Position numbers and translations under genes: made by a program. A stretch of 64,000 bases of DNA, taken from positions 1,674,001-1,738,000 of the forward strand of contig NZ_OCSR01000001.1 in NCBI RefSeq assembly GCF_900230185.1, given 5' to 3'. This stretch comes from Burkholderia sp. OK233. GTDB lineage: Bacteria; Pseudomonadota; Gammaproteobacteria; Burkholderiales; Burkholderiaceae. This document shows, one piece after another, positions 34,713 through 44,156 of the stretch. Each line of letters begins with the position of its first letter. Positions within the stretch are counted from its first letter, which is position 1. Under the pieces are notes generated by a model. That model saw nothing but the letters and a program-made list of their open reading frames with translations, was not told where the DNA came from and did not search any database.

Positions 34713-34739
34713 CTCTTGCCGATCCGGCACAAGCTCGCG

Positions 34740-35087
34740 CTAGATCACGTGCCTTTTCTCTTGCGGCGTAGCGTGCTCAAGTTGCAATTCGCACGCCTCG
34801 GTCACGAGAAGGTCATTATCTTTCGCGAAGTTGAGGACGAAATCGAAGGCCATCGGCTCGATGTCGCGCAAGCGCGAATCCAGAATCACGCATTTGAGGT
34901 CACCGATCATGGTGGGCCGGACATACAACGAGTATTGCATGTAAGCATTCGGCCCCCTGCCGCGCGGGCTGGGACCAAAGCACGCCATGACGCCTGCGAG
35001 CCGCTCCGACCAGTCACTCGGCCGAAACTTTTTTCCGGTCGACGTGATGCCCTGAATGAAATATTCGGTTGGAGCTGCTTCGGCCAT
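34740..35087 (-). CDS. DUF3579 protein
   Basis: 115 residues from the ATG at 35087 (MAEAAPTEYFIQGITSTGKKFRPSDWSERLAGVMACFGP). The conserved DUF3579 core continues with YMQYSLYVRPTMIGDLKCVILDSRLRDIEPMAFDFVLNFAKDNDLLVTEACEL. The family is small, cytoplasmic and largely beta-proteobacterial, typically next to rpsT and argF as here. No function is established. AGG lies ten bases before the start. Confidence 0.88.
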   Translation of the reverse strand: MAEAAPTEYFIQGITSTGKKFRPSDWSERLAGVMACFGPSPRGRGPNAYMQYSLYVRPTMIGDLKCVILDSRLRDIEPMAFDFVLNFAKDNDLLVTEACELQLEHATPQEKRHVI

Positions 35088-35463
35088 GTAGGAATACCTG
35101 TGTGACTGCCCAGCGGGATGACGGCAAAGTTGACTGCAAAGCGGCTTTGGGATGCCTGAACACGTTGGCCACGCCTGAATGGCGAGCTGTGCCGCCAGAA
35201 ACCGCAAAGGGCCGGATAAGCCGCCTCGACGCTCATCATGACGGCGCACCGCGAGCAAACTTTCCGGAGCGCGCGAGCCGTGTCCCGCAAGCTCAATACC
35301 GGCCTGCTGGGCTTAGGGATAACCGGTAGATTATAGCGCAGCGGACCTTTTTCCGCAGCGCACACAAGCCTCGTTTGAGGGTTGCGGAAGGCTTTCAGAC
35401 AGCTTGCCTGGCCTATTGGCCGACTCGTCAAACGGGGCGAAATCCTTTATGCTGCATTGAGTT
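35088..35463. other. Gap between the DUF3579 gene and the group II intron, 376 bp
   Basis: Probably the native upstream region of both the DUF3579 gene and argF, now separated from argF by the intron. No gene seen. A TATGCT sequence near 35448 could be a -10 for argF, but no confident -35 pairs with it. Confidence 0.4.
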
Positions 35464-35660
35464 GTGCGACACGCATGCTCGTGTCCGTTAGCCCACGTTA
35501 CGGGCATCGACCGCAGTAGATGTGTTTTAGACCCCGTTGGGGGTACTTTCTTGTAGCTGAGTGTGTGGTCCTTCGGGACTGCGCCCCATATTTTTGTGAA
35601 GCGTGATATTGACCGTTTCGGTCGATTGATCGCATTGTATTGACCTGATTACCGTCAGGT

Positions 35661-35700
35661 CCCGCCCTGTCAGCGGCTTCATCTCCGCCGACAGGGCGGG
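35661..35700. repeat. Long hairpin near the 5' end of the intron
   Basis: CCCGCCCTGTC (35661-35671) pairs perfectly with GACAGGGCGGG (35690-35700), with an inner GCGG/CCGC stem. Probably part of ribozyme domain I, or a native structure if the intron begins further right. Confidence 0.5.
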
Positions 35701-36491
35701 ATGATGTATGCAATTCCTGCGCCGCCAGCGGCAATGGATTCGCGAACCGATACGAGCGAAAGCTCGGTGTGTCATTGTTCGGCCTCGCCAGTTTTAGGGC
35801 GAGGGTAGTGAACCTGCTGTACGACCAGCAGTAGCCTAGGAAGACATGCGTCACCGGTAACGGTGGGGTGTGAAGCTCTTCTGACAATGTAGCCCCCGGA
35901 TGTTTCGGGCAGGTCTTTTCCGTGAGGGATCGACCTGGAGACTCCTAGCAGCAATGGGGTTGAGGAGCTAGGCTGACTGATAGGGTTAACAGATGTGAAC
36001 TGCTGATAAACCTCGTAAGCAGCGTTGTGCCTAAGCTGCTATCAGGCACTGACCAAAAGGTATGTGGTCGGATAACCCGTTGACTCATCGGGTTACGTCG
36101 TCGTGACGACCACCGGGGAATAGGCAGAACCTAAGTCAGTCGTGTGACATGCCGGGAACGTGGTAAGCCTGTATGGTTGCCAGCGCAGTAAGGCTGGCAA
36201 GCGAACCGCAAGGGACGCTGTTGATTGTGCAGGTATGGGAGGACGGAAAAAGCGAAAGCCGGGCTGTAATGGACCGGATAGGGGTTGAGACATTACTCCA
36301 CGCGAAAGCGGGCAGACTTCCGTCTGGTCTACCGTCGCAAGACGGCTGACTAGCCCTTAGCTGGAAAAGTGATTGCTGGCGGCTTCTTAGTCATCAGCGC
36401 ATGTTTTTAACCCCCTTGCGGGAGCAGATCGCTCCCGCAAGGGGCGATCTGTTCTCCGCTCGGGATTCACTTCTTCGAGTAGGAGAGCAGC

Positions 36492-38192
36492 ATGAAAGTA
36501 TCTGGTCGAAAGACCGGGTCTGCGCTTTCCCACGCGCCGGACAACTGGTACGCCGTAGATTGGCGTCGGGTCGAACGGAACGTGAGAGGGATGCAGATTC
36601 GAATTGCGAAGGCGACGCGGGAAAGTGACTGGCGCAGGGTGAAAGCCCTGCAGCGGATGCTGACCCGCACGTTGTCCGCGAAGCTGTATGCGGTACGACG
36701 TGTTACGCAGAACCAGGGTGCGCGAACGGCTGGAGTCGATCGCGAACTATGGGATTCGCCTGAAAGCCGATGGCTTGCCGTCGGTAGATTGAAGCGGCGC
36801 GGATACAGGCCTCTGCCTTTACGGAGGGTCTTTATCCCCAAGGCCAATGGGAAGGAACGCCCTCTGGGCATTCCGACCATGCGGGACAGGGCGATGCAAG
36901 CCCTGTATCTGCTGGCCCTTGAGCCCGTGGCAGAGTCAACGAGCGACCCGAACTCTTATGGGTTCAGGCTAAACCGCTCGACGGCTGACGCCATGTCCCA
37001 GATTTTTCTCCTCACATGCCGCAGCGTTTCGTCGCAATGGGTACTGGAGGCGGATATCAAGGGCTGCTTTGACCACATCAACCATGAGTGGCTGGAAAAC
37101 AATGTCCCGATGGACAGGGAAATCCTCCGCAAGTGGTTGAAGGCTGGCCTGATTTACAAGGGGCAGCTACAGGCGACTGAGGCCGGTACGCCGCAGGGAG
37201 GGATCATCTCCCCGACGCTGGCTAATGTGACGCTGAATGGGCTGGAACGGGAACTGATTGCGCACCTCGGTGCGAAATTTGGGGTCGCGAAGGCCAAGAA
37301 GCTGAAAGTGAATGTGGTGCGGTACGCGGATGACTTCGTGATTACCGGCGACTCGAAAGAGGTGCTGGAAAGCGAAGTCCGCCCTTGGGTGGAAGCATTC
37401 CTCGCAGGTCGGGGCTTGCAACTGTCCGAGGAGAAAACGCGGATCACGCACATTGACCACGGCTTCGACTTCCTTGGGTGGAATTTCCGGAAGTATTCGG
37501 GAACGCTGCTCATCAAGCCAAGCAAGAAAAACGCGCAAGCGTTCTATCGCAAGGTGGTGGAAACGATCAGCGGTAACAAGACGGTGAAGCAGGAGGACCT
37601 GATCCGGCTGCTGAACCCGATGCTACGAGGCTGGGCGCAGTATCACAGTCCCGTGGTTGCCAAGCAGGCGTACACACGCATGGAGTATCTGGTCTATCAG
37701 AGGCTCTGGCGATGGTCGAAGCGGCGACATCCAAATAAGAACGCCGACTGGGTGAGAAAGAAGTACTTTCACACTGTGGGTGAGCGGAATTGGGTGTTTG
37801 GCGCTCCCGTGGTACGGGACGATGGCAGCAAAGGGTTGCTGGAGTTGTACCAGATTAGCGGTACGACTATCAGGCGCCACAAGAAGATCAAGGGAGATTT
37901 CAACCCCTTCGATCCCATGTGGGAGCAATATGGCGAGCAGTTGCGGCAGGAGCGCCTGTGGGAATCAATGCGTTACCGCAAGCAATGGGCGAGCTTGTAC
38001 ATGTCGCAGAGCGGGCTTTGTGCGCACTGTGGCTGTACCTTGACGGACGAAACGGGTTGGCACGATCATCATCTGGAATATCGGATGCATGGCGGGTCAG
38101 ATGGTTTGTCTAACCGAGTTTTGCTTCACCCACACTGTCACCAGCAGGTACACGTTGGTAATATTGCAGTAACTAAGCCGGTCTTATCGTAG
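36492..38192 (+). CDS. ltrA: Group II intron reverse transcriptase/maturase with HNH endonuclease
   Basis: 566 residues with all parts present. The N-terminal RT-0 region is DWRRVERNVRGMQIRIAKA. The fingers-palm includes RRVFIPKANGKERPLGIPTMRDRAMQALYLLALEP, AGTPQGGIISPTLANVTLNGLE and the catalytic YADD at residues 278-281. Domain X (maturase) runs to about 450 (MLRGWAQYHSPVVAKQAYTRMEYLVYQRLWRWSKRRHP). A C-terminal HNH endonuclease has Cys510/Cys513, His526-His527, Asn541 and Cys549-His550. The protein helps splicing and inserts the intron into DNA by target-primed reverse transcription. No stops or frameshifts, so retromobility looks possible. GGAGAG lies upstream of the ATG. Confidence 0.95.
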   Translation: MKVSGRKTGSALSHAPDNWYAVDWRRVERNVRGMQIRIAKATRESDWRRVKALQRMLTRTLSAKLYAVRRVTQNQGARTAGVDRELWDSPESRWLAVGRLKRRGYRPLPLRRVFIPKANGKERPLGIPTMRDRAMQALYLLALEPVAESTSDPNSYGFRLNRSTADAMSQIFLLTCRSVSSQWVLEADIKGCFDHINHEWLENNVPMDREILRKWLKAGLIYKGQLQATEAGTPQGGIISPTLANVTLNGLERELIAHLGAKFGVAKAKKLKVNVVRYADDFVITGDSKEVLESEVRPWVEAFLAGRGLQLSEEKTRITHIDHGFDFLGWNFRKYSGTLLIKPSKKNAQAFYRKVVETISGNKTVKQEDLIRLLNPMLRGWAQYHSPVVAKQAYTRMEYLVYQRLWRWSKRRHPNKNADWVRKKYFHTVGERNWVFGAPVVRDDGSKGLLELYQISGTTIRRHKKIKGDFNPFDPMWEQYGEQLRQERLWESMRYRKQWASLYMSQSGLCAHCGCTLTDETGWHDHHLEYRMHGGSDGLSNRVLLHPHCHQQVHVGNIAVTKPVLS

Positions 38193-38350
38193 ATAGGACT
38201 CTGTTTGTAGGCTCGAGCTGTATGCGGTGAAAGCCGCACGTACAGTTCCTAGGGGGCTCCTCTTCCGTAAGGAAGGGGGGCTACCCTCCACCACAAACGA
38301 CGGCGGCGCCGTCCGGCAATCCTGCCGGGTGAGACCGCCGTATTTGTTTC

Positions 38351-39280
38351 ATGACCGCCAAGAAAATTCGCCACTACCTGCAGTTCAAGGATTTCTCGCT
38401 GGAAGACTACGAGTACGTGCTGGAACGCGCGCGCATTCTGAAACGAAAATTCAAGAACTACGAGACGTATCACCCGCTGCACGACCGCACGTTGGCGATG
38501 ATCTTCGAGAAAAACTCGACGCGCACACGCTTGTCGTTCGAAGCCGGCATCTTCCAGCTGGGCGGCCACGCCGTTTTCATGAGCACGCGCGACACGCAGC
38601 TCGGGCGCGGCGAGCCGATCGAAGACGCCGCGCAAGTAATCTCGCGCATGGTCGACATCATCATGATCCGCACGTTCGGCCAGGACATTCTCACGCGCTT
38701 TGCCGAGAATTCGCGCGTGCCGGTGATCAATGGGCTGACCAACGAATATCACCCGTGCCAGGTGCTGGCGGACATCTTCACGTATTTCGAACATCGCGGT
38801 CCGATTCGCGACAAGACGGTCGCGTGGGTCGGCGATGCGAACAACATGCTTTACACGTGGATCGAAGCCGCCCAGATTCTCGGTTTCAAGCTGCGCCTGT
38901 CCACGCCGCCGGGCTACAAGCTCGACCACGCCATGGTCGCCGCTGAAAGCGCCCCGTTCTATCAGGAATTCGACGACCCGAACGAGGCCTGCACGGGCGC
39001 CGATCTGGTCACCACAGACGTGTGGACCAGCATGGGCTTCGAGGCAGAAAACGAAGCCCGCAAGAAAGCCTTTGCGGACTGGTGCGTAGACGCCGACATG
39101 ATGGCGCGCGCCAATTCTGACGCCTTGTTCATGCACTGCCTGCCCGCCCACCGCGGCGAGGAAGTCAGTGCGGAAGTGATCGACGGCCCGCAAAGCGTCG
39201 TGTGGGACGAAGCGGAAAATCGTCTGCACGTGCAAAAGGCATTGATGGAATATCTGCTGCTCGGCAAGCTGAATCACTAA
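38351..39280 (+). CDS. argF: Ornithine carbamoyltransferase
   Basis: 309 residues. Joins carbamoyl phosphate and ornithine to give citrulline in arginine synthesis. The carbamoyl-phosphate site is EKNSTRTRLSFE (STRTR at 56-60), followed by the HPCQ motif (NEYHPCQVLADI) and the ornithine-site motif HCLPAHRGEEVSAEV. It stands about 60 bp behind the group II intron, so its original promoter is probably upstream of the intron. argG follows 246 bp downstream on the same strand. Confidence 0.97.
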   Translation: MTAKKIRHYLQFKDFSLEDYEYVLERARILKRKFKNYETYHPLHDRTLAMIFEKNSTRTRLSFEAGIFQLGGHAVFMSTRDTQLGRGEPIEDAAQVISRMVDIIMIRTFGQDILTRFAENSRVPVINGLTNEYHPCQVLADIFTYFEHRGPIRDKTVAWVGDANNMLYTWIEAAQILGFKLRLSTPPGYKLDHAMVAAESAPFYQEFDDPNEACTGADLVTTDVWTSMGFEAENEARKKAFADWCVDADMMARANSDALFMHCLPAHRGEEVSAEVIDGPQSVVWDEAENRLHVQKALMEYLLLGKLNH

Positions 39281-39526
39281 GTGAGCCTTTTTCACCCTAT
39301 GCAGCATCTGCGTGAAGCGTGACGGGGCCTTGAATACGAGGCAAGGCATCCACGTTTAACGCCACGCATCGAGCCGGCGTCCACGGTTGCAAACGGAACC
39401 GGCTCACCCACCGCACTGTTCCAAAAACGCGGGCAAGCGGCGGTTTAGTGTCAAAATAGTGGTTTTCCGCGCTCCGGAACCGCCGGCGCGCCTTGTTTTC
39501 CAGCTTTTTCCAGCTACGAGTTCACC

Positions 39527-40753
39527 ATGAGCGATATCAAGAAAGTCGTGCTCGCCTATTCGGGCGGCCTCGACACCTCCGTCATCCTGAAGTGGTTGCA
39601 GGACAATTACGACGCCGAAGTCGTCACGTTTACGGCCGACATCGGTCAGGGCGAAGAGCTGGAACCGGCGCGCAAGAAAGCCCTGCAACTCGGCATCAAG
39701 CAGGACAACATCTTCATTGAAGACCTGCGCGAAGAATTCGTGCGCGATTACGTGTTCCCGATGTTCCGCGCCAACACGGTCTATGAAGGCGAGTACCTGC
39801 TGGGCACGTCGATCGCACGTCCGCTGATCGCAAAGCGTCAGATCGAAATCGCCCGCGCAACTGGCGCGCAAGCGGTCTCGCACGGCGCAACCGGCAAGGG
39901 CAACGACCAGGTTCGTTTCGAACTCGGTTACTACGCGCTGGAACCGGGCATCAAGGTGATCGCACCGTGGCGCGAATGGGATCTGCTGTCGCGCGAAAAG
40001 CTGCTCGCGTACGCCGAAAAGGCCGGTATTCCGATCGAAATGAAGCACAAGCAAGGCGGCGCGCCGTATTCGATGGACGCGAACCTGCTGCACATCTCGT
40101 TCGAAGGCCGTCACCTGGAAGACCCGAAGGCCGAAGCCGAAGCCGATATGTGGCGTTGGACGGTGTCGCCGGAACAGGCGCCCGACCAGGCTGAGTTCAT
40201 CGACATCGAATACGAACACGGCGATCCGGTCGCGATCAACGGCAAGCGCCTGTCGGCAGCTGAAATGCTGACCGAGCTGAACCGTTTGGGCGGCAAGCAC
40301 GGCATCGGCCGTCTGGATCTGGTCGAAAACCGTTACGTCGGCATGAAGTCGCGCGGCTGCTATGAAACGCCGGGCGGCACGATCATGCTGAAGGCGCACC
40401 GTGGCATCGAGTCGATTACGCTCGACCGCGAAGTGGCTCACCTGAAAGACGACCTGATGGCGCGTTATGCTTCGCTGATTTATAACGGCTACTGGTGGAG
40501 CCCGGAGCGCCGCGCCATTCAGGTGCTGATCGACCATACGCAAGAGAAGGTCAACGGCTGGGTGCGTGTGAAGCTGTACAAGGGCAGCGTCTCGGTTGTC
40601 GCGCGCGATTCGAAGGAAACGCTGTTCGACAAGACGATCGCCACGTTCGACGACGACGGCGGTGCGTACAACCAGGCCGACGCTGGCGGGTTCATCAAGC
40701 TGAACGCGCTGCGTATGCGGATTGCAGAAAACGCGCGTCGTCAGCGCAGCTGA
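39527..40753 (+). CDS. argG: Argininosuccinate synthase
   Basis: 408 residues. Condenses citrulline and aspartate using ATP, the step after argF. The PP-loop is [15 protein letters not shown] (residues 7-21). Further signatures are [62 protein letters not shown] and [31 protein letters not shown]. Full length. Ends before a very strong bidirectional terminator. Confidence 0.98.
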   Translation: MSDIKKVVLAYSGGLDTSVILKWLQDNYDAEVVTFTADIGQGEELEPARKKALQLGIKQDNIFIEDLREEFVRDYVFPMFRANTVYEGEYLLGTSIARPLIAKRQIEIARATGAQAVSHGATGKGNDQVRFELGYYALEPGIKVIAPWREWDLLSREKLLAYAEKAGIPIEMKHKQGGAPYSMDANLLHISFEGRHLEDPKAEAEADMWRWTVSPEQAPDQAEFIDIEYEHGDPVAINGKRLSAAEMLTELNRLGGKHGIGRLDLVENRYVGMKSRGCYETPGGTIMLKAHRGIESITLDREVAHLKDDLMARYASLIYNGYWWSPERRAIQVLIDHTQEKVNGWVRVKLYKGSVSVVARDSKETLFDKTIATFDDDGGAYNQADAGGFIKLNALRMRIAENARRQRS

Positions 40754-40863
40754 GGACGCGCGTTTCGGTGAAGGCTAACTTCGCGTTAGCGAAGTTAAGC
40801 GCCGCAAGGCGCGGCCGGAGCCAAAATGCCAAGTCAGCGCGACTGAAACTGAAGCTCAGATGC

Positions 40864-40901
40864 AAAAAAGGCGCCGGGAGGAAACTCCCGGCGCCTTTTT
40901 T
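40864..40901. terminator. Bidirectional terminator between argG and murB
   Basis: A perfect 17-bp stem (40864-40880 with 40885-40901) capped by a GAAA tetraloop, with A-tract and T-tract built into the stem. Works for both convergent genes. Confidence 0.95.
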
Positions 40902-40925
40902 TATTACTGCACGCCACCTACGCGA

Positions 40926-41966
40926 TCACAGGCAAACCGGCTCAGCCTCCAACTCCACCCCAAACCGCGCCAGCACATCCCGCTGAACCGCTCTCGCGAG
41001 CGCCAACACCTCCGCGCCGCTTGCTCCGCCGCGATTCACCAGCACCAGCGCCTGCCGTTCATGCACGGCCGCGGCTCCCATCGCGCGGCCTTTCCAGCCG
41101 CATCGATCTATCAACCACCCCGCCGCGAGCTTTATCCGGCCGTCCGGTTGAAGGTAAGACACAACCTCGGGCTCCTTGACCTTCAGCGCCTCGAACTGCG
41201 CTGCCTCCACAACCGGATTCTTGAAGAAACTCCCGGCATTGCCGAGCTGAAGCGGATCAGGCAGCTTGGCCCGCCGCACCGCGACTACGGCGTCGAAAAT
41301 CGCCTGTGCGCTCGGCGGCGTTTCGGCGTGGCCACTCGCCGCCAACTCACGCGCAAGATCCGCATAGCCGGCCCGCGGCTGCCAGCTCTTCGGCAAACGG
41401 AAAGTGACCGAAGTAATCACAAAACGGTCGCGCCCTTCCCGCTTGAAAAAACTGTCGCGGTAACCGAATCGGCACGCGTCGGCATCGAGCTCGACGACGG
41501 CGCCCGTTTCCAGCTCAATCGCCCGCAGCGACGCAAAGCGCTCGCACATCTCCAGCCCATATGCGCCGATGTTCTGAATCGGCGCCGCCCCCACCGTGCC
41601 CGGAATCAGCGCGAGGTTTTCCAGCCCAGGCAGCCCTTGCGCCAAAGTCCACGCGACAAAGTCATGCCATGGCTCGCCGGCTGCCGCCTCGACGTACCAT
41701 GCAGCATCGTCCTCGCGCACGACGCGGCGGCCTTGCAGCGCCACCAGCAGCACCAGTCCGGCGAAGTCGCCAGTCAGCACGACATTGCTGCCGCCGCCCA
41801 GCACCAGCCGCGGCAAGCCGGCGGAACGCGGATCGCGCACGGCAGCCATCAGTTGCGCTTCGTGTTCGATCCGGCACGCAAACTGCGCGCGAACATCGAA
41901 ACCGAAGGTGTTATGCGCCTTCAGCGGATAGCCGGCAATGAACGCGGCGGAGTCGGATCGGGACAT
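40926..41966 (-). CDS. murB: UDP-N-acetylenolpyruvoylglucosamine reductase
   Basis: 346 residues from the ATG at 41966 ([25 protein letters not shown]). FAD-dependent enzyme making UDP-MurNAc for peptidoglycan. FAD-binding segments are [27 protein letters not shown] and [29 protein letters not shown]. The catalytic Ser is in [13 protein letters not shown], and [47 protein letters not shown] is the C-terminal domain. It is the E. coli-like type I form (longer, with the extra loop). Convergent with argG, divergent from yajQ. Confidence 0.96.
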   Translation of the reverse strand: MSRSDSAAFIAGYPLKAHNTFGFDVRAQFACRIEHEAQLMAAVRDPRSAGLPRLVLGGGSNVVLTGDFAGLVLLVALQGRRVVREDDAAWYVEAAAGEPWHDFVAWTLAQGLPGLENLALIPGTVGAAPIQNIGAYGLEMCERFASLRAIELETGAVVELDADACRFGYRDSFFKREGRDRFVITSVTFRLPKSWQPRAGYADLARELAASGHAETPPSAQAIFDAVVAVRRAKLPDPLQLGNAGSFFKNPVVEAAQFEALKVKEPEVVSYLQPDGRIKLAAGWLIDRCGWKGRAMGAAAVHERQALVLVNRGGASGAEVLALARAVQRDVLARFGVELEAEPVCL

Positions 41967-42150
41967 CGGAATGAGAAGAATGGAACGGCCAGCCAAACGA
42001 CATCTGGCCCCGGCCGCACGACAATGCGCGGCGGCCTTAGGCAAAAGGGAGTGGCGTCGGTAAAATGACGTCCGGTCCGTGATTATAGCGAGTGCCCCGT
42101 GAGCAGCCGACCGGCCGCGCCACGCACCGCAGCACTATTGGGAGAAAACA

Positions 42151-42636
42151 ATGCCATCGTTTGACGTCGTCTGCGAAGCAGACATGATCGAAGTCAAGAA
42201 CGCGATCGAGCAGTCCAACAAGGAAATTTCAACCCGCTTCGACTTCAAAGGGTCGGACGCGCGCGTCGAGCACAAGGAAAGCGAAATCACCGCCTACGCC
42301 GACGACGACTTCAAGCTCGGCCAGGTGAAAGACGTCCTGCTGTCGAAAATGGCCAAGCGCAATGTGGACGTGCGCTTTCTCGACTACGGCAAGATCGAGA
42401 AGATCGGCGGCGACAAGGTCAAGCAGATCATCAAGATCAAGAAAGGCGTGTCCGGCGATCTGTCGAAGAAAATCGTTCGTCTCGTGAAGGACAGCAAGAT
42501 CAAGGTGCAGGCAAGCATTCAGGGCGACGCGGTGCGTATCACCGGTGGCAAGCGCGACGATCTGCAAAGCGTGATCGCGATGCTGCGCAAGGACGTGACT
42601 GACACTCCGCTCGACTTCAATAATTTCCGCGACTGA
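42151..42636 (+). CDS. YajQ-family nucleotide-binding protein
   Basis: 161 residues, full length: [122 protein letters not shown]. Two RNP-like alpha/beta domains. Family members have been reported to bind c-di-GMP and act with transcription regulators in Xanthomonas, and tRNA or nucleotides elsewhere. GGAG precedes the start. Confidence 0.95.
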   Translation: MPSFDVVCEADMIEVKNAIEQSNKEISTRFDFKGSDARVEHKESEITAYADDDFKLGQVKDVLLSKMAKRNVDVRFLDYGKIEKIGGDKVKQIIKIKKGVSGDLSKKIVRLVKDSKIKVQASIQGDAVRITGGKRDDLQSVIAMLRKDVTDTPLDFNNFRD

Positions 42637-42790
42637 ACGCGCGTCACGCTTAGGATCGGGCGCGAATTGAGCGCTCGGCACACAGGCAGTGCGCGTTCAA
42701 CCGCACTCCGCCAGCCGATCAGGACACGCCGACTAACACCCGGCCGGACGCGCCCCTACTCAAGTTCAAAGTTCGTTATCACCCGCCGCG

Positions 42791-43411
42791 CTAGGCCGCT
42801 GCGTCGGGTTTCTTCTTGGCGCCGATGCGGCTTTCCTGGCCGCGCATCAATTTGGCGATGTTGCCACGATGGCGCCAGACCAGCAGCGAACTCATCACGA
42901 CAATCGCCAGCGCAATGATGTGCGGCCCGAACAGAAAGCCGTCGAAGATCGGTGCGAACACCGCCGCGGCCAGTGCCGCCAGCGAAGAATAGCGCGTGAA
43001 GAACGCCACGATCAGCCACGTAAGCAAGGTGGCCACGCCAAGGATCGGGTTGATCGCGAGCAGCACGCCCGCCGCGGTCGCCACGCCCTTGCCGCCCTTG
43101 AAGCGGAAGAAGATCGGATACAGGTGGCCGAGAAACACAGCAACGGACGCAATCGCAACCGACGTCTCGTCGAGGCCGTAACGCGCGCCGAAGTGCACCA
43201 CGAACCATACCGGCAGCCATCCTTTAAAGGCGTCGCCGATCAGAGTGAGAATCGCGGCCTTCTTGCTGCCGCTGCGTAGCACGTTGGTGGCGCCCGGGTT
43301 GCCCGAGCCGTACGAGCGCGGGTCGTCCAGCCCCATGGCGGCGCTCACGATCACGGCAAACGACACCGAGCCGATCAGGTAGGCAACGACAGCAACGATC
43401 AGGTTTTGCAT
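42791..43411 (-). CDS. plsY: Glycerol-3-phosphate acyltransferase PlsY
   Basis: 206 residues with five or six transmembrane helices. Transfers an acyl group from acyl-phosphate to glycerol-3-phosphate, the first step of phospholipid synthesis. The three cytoplasmic motifs are visible: [24 protein letters not shown] (motif 1), [15 protein letters not shown] (motif 2) and the region near [27 protein letters not shown] (motif 3). Lysine-rich cytoplasmic tail. Co-directional with the ybaK-like gene upstream. Confidence 0.96.
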   Translation of the reverse strand: MQNLIVAVVAYLIGSVSFAVIVSAAMGLDDPRSYGSGNPGATNVLRSGSKKAAILTLIGDAFKGWLPVWFVVHFGARYGLDETSVAIASVAVFLGHLYPIFFRFKGGKGVATAAGVLLAINPILGVATLLTWLIVAFFTRYSSLAALAAAVFAPIFDGFLFGPHIIALAIVVMSSLLVWRHRGNIAKLMRGQESRIGAKKKPDAAA

Positions 43412-43524
43412 CTGGGACTCTTATAAGGATCGGCGGTCTGAAACTCGGCACCCCAACCGCAACAGGGAACAAGGCGGCGCACATTCTACCGAACCCACCC
43501 GCCCGGAAAACATTGAGACAAACG

Positions 43525-44016
43525 TCAATCGACGCTCGCGCACTGAACCGGCTTCGCCGCCAGCAAGCCGGTCAGAACCGTGGGCTCGATACTGACCAGA
43601 AAACCGCGCCGCCCGCCGTTCAGCCAGATCCTGTCCATCTCGAGGATGCTCGATTCGACGTACACCGGCATCTGCTTCTTCGTACCGAACGGCGATGTGC
43701 CACCGATCAGATAGCCCGAATGCCGGTTCGCCACCTCGGGCTTGCACGGCTCGATGCGTTTCGCGCCGATCTGCCGCGCCAGATTCTTGGTGCTGACGGT
43801 GCGGTCGCCGTGCATCAGCACAATCAGCGGCTTGGCGTGCTCGTCTTCCATCACCAACGTCTTCACGACATGATGTTCGTCCACGCCGAGCTGGCGCGCC
43901 GATTCCTCGGTGCCGCCGTGCTCCACGTAATCATAAGGATGCTCGCCGAAAGTGATGCCGTGACGGCGCAGAAACTGCGTCGCGGGCGTTTCGGAGACGT
44001 GTCTGGATTTGCTCAT
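43525..44016 (-). CDS. ybaK: YbaK/EbsC-type Cys-tRNA(Pro) deacylase
   Basis: 163 residues from the ATG at 44016 (MSKSRHVSETPATQFLRRHGITFGEHPYDYVEHGGTEESARQLGVDEHHVVKTLVM). The YbaK fold hydrolyses mischarged Cys-tRNA(Pro) in trans. The catalytic Lys lies in HHVVKTLVM, and GDRTVSTKNLARQIGAKRIEPCKPEVANRHSGYLIGGTSPFGTKKQMPVYVE is the conserved substrate-side region. Head-to-head with the acyl-CoA synthetase gene and 113 bp before plsY. Confidence 0.93.
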   Translation of the reverse strand: MSKSRHVSETPATQFLRRHGITFGEHPYDYVEHGGTEESARQLGVDEHHVVKTLVMEDEHAKPLIVLMHGDRTVSTKNLARQIGAKRIEPCKPEVANRHSGYLIGGTSPFGTKKQMPVYVESSILEMDRIWLNGGRRGFLVSIEPTVLTGLLAAKPVQCASVD

Positions 44017-44156
44017 CGGCGCATTGTAATGGCGAGTTTGCGCAACGGCTATTTGCCGAACGGCCAATTGTGCAGGTCCGACGATTGTGGCACGATCGTT
44101 CGAAAATCTTCCGGCGCGCAGTACGTCGGGCACCGAATCGCTTCTGGGAGACAGCG

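Larger units (their letters stand above)
35464..38291 (+). mobile_element. Group II intron with maturase, inserted upstream of argF
   Basis: A retroelement made of a self-splicing RNA and its encoded protein. The 3' part is secure: domain V lies at 38215-38248 (GAGCTGTATGCGGTGAAAGC onwards, 34 nt with the GAAA loop) and a domain VI-like hairpin follows (about 38249-38288), ending in an AC that I place at 38290-38291. The 5' end is less certain: GTGCG at 35464 fits the GUGYG rule and gives 2828 bp; GTGTG at 35561, 35563 or 35768 is an alternative. The DNA is less GC-rich than its neighbours. It is on the same strand as argF, so splicing could restore the argF leader. Class is probably bacterial CL1-like (IIB), from the form of the protein. 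Confidence 0.8.

Noticed and set aside
36492..38192. Reverse transcriptase as a retron or DGR defence element
   Set aside because: It has maturase domain X and an HNH endonuclease, and a textbook domain V follows, so it is a group II intron protein.
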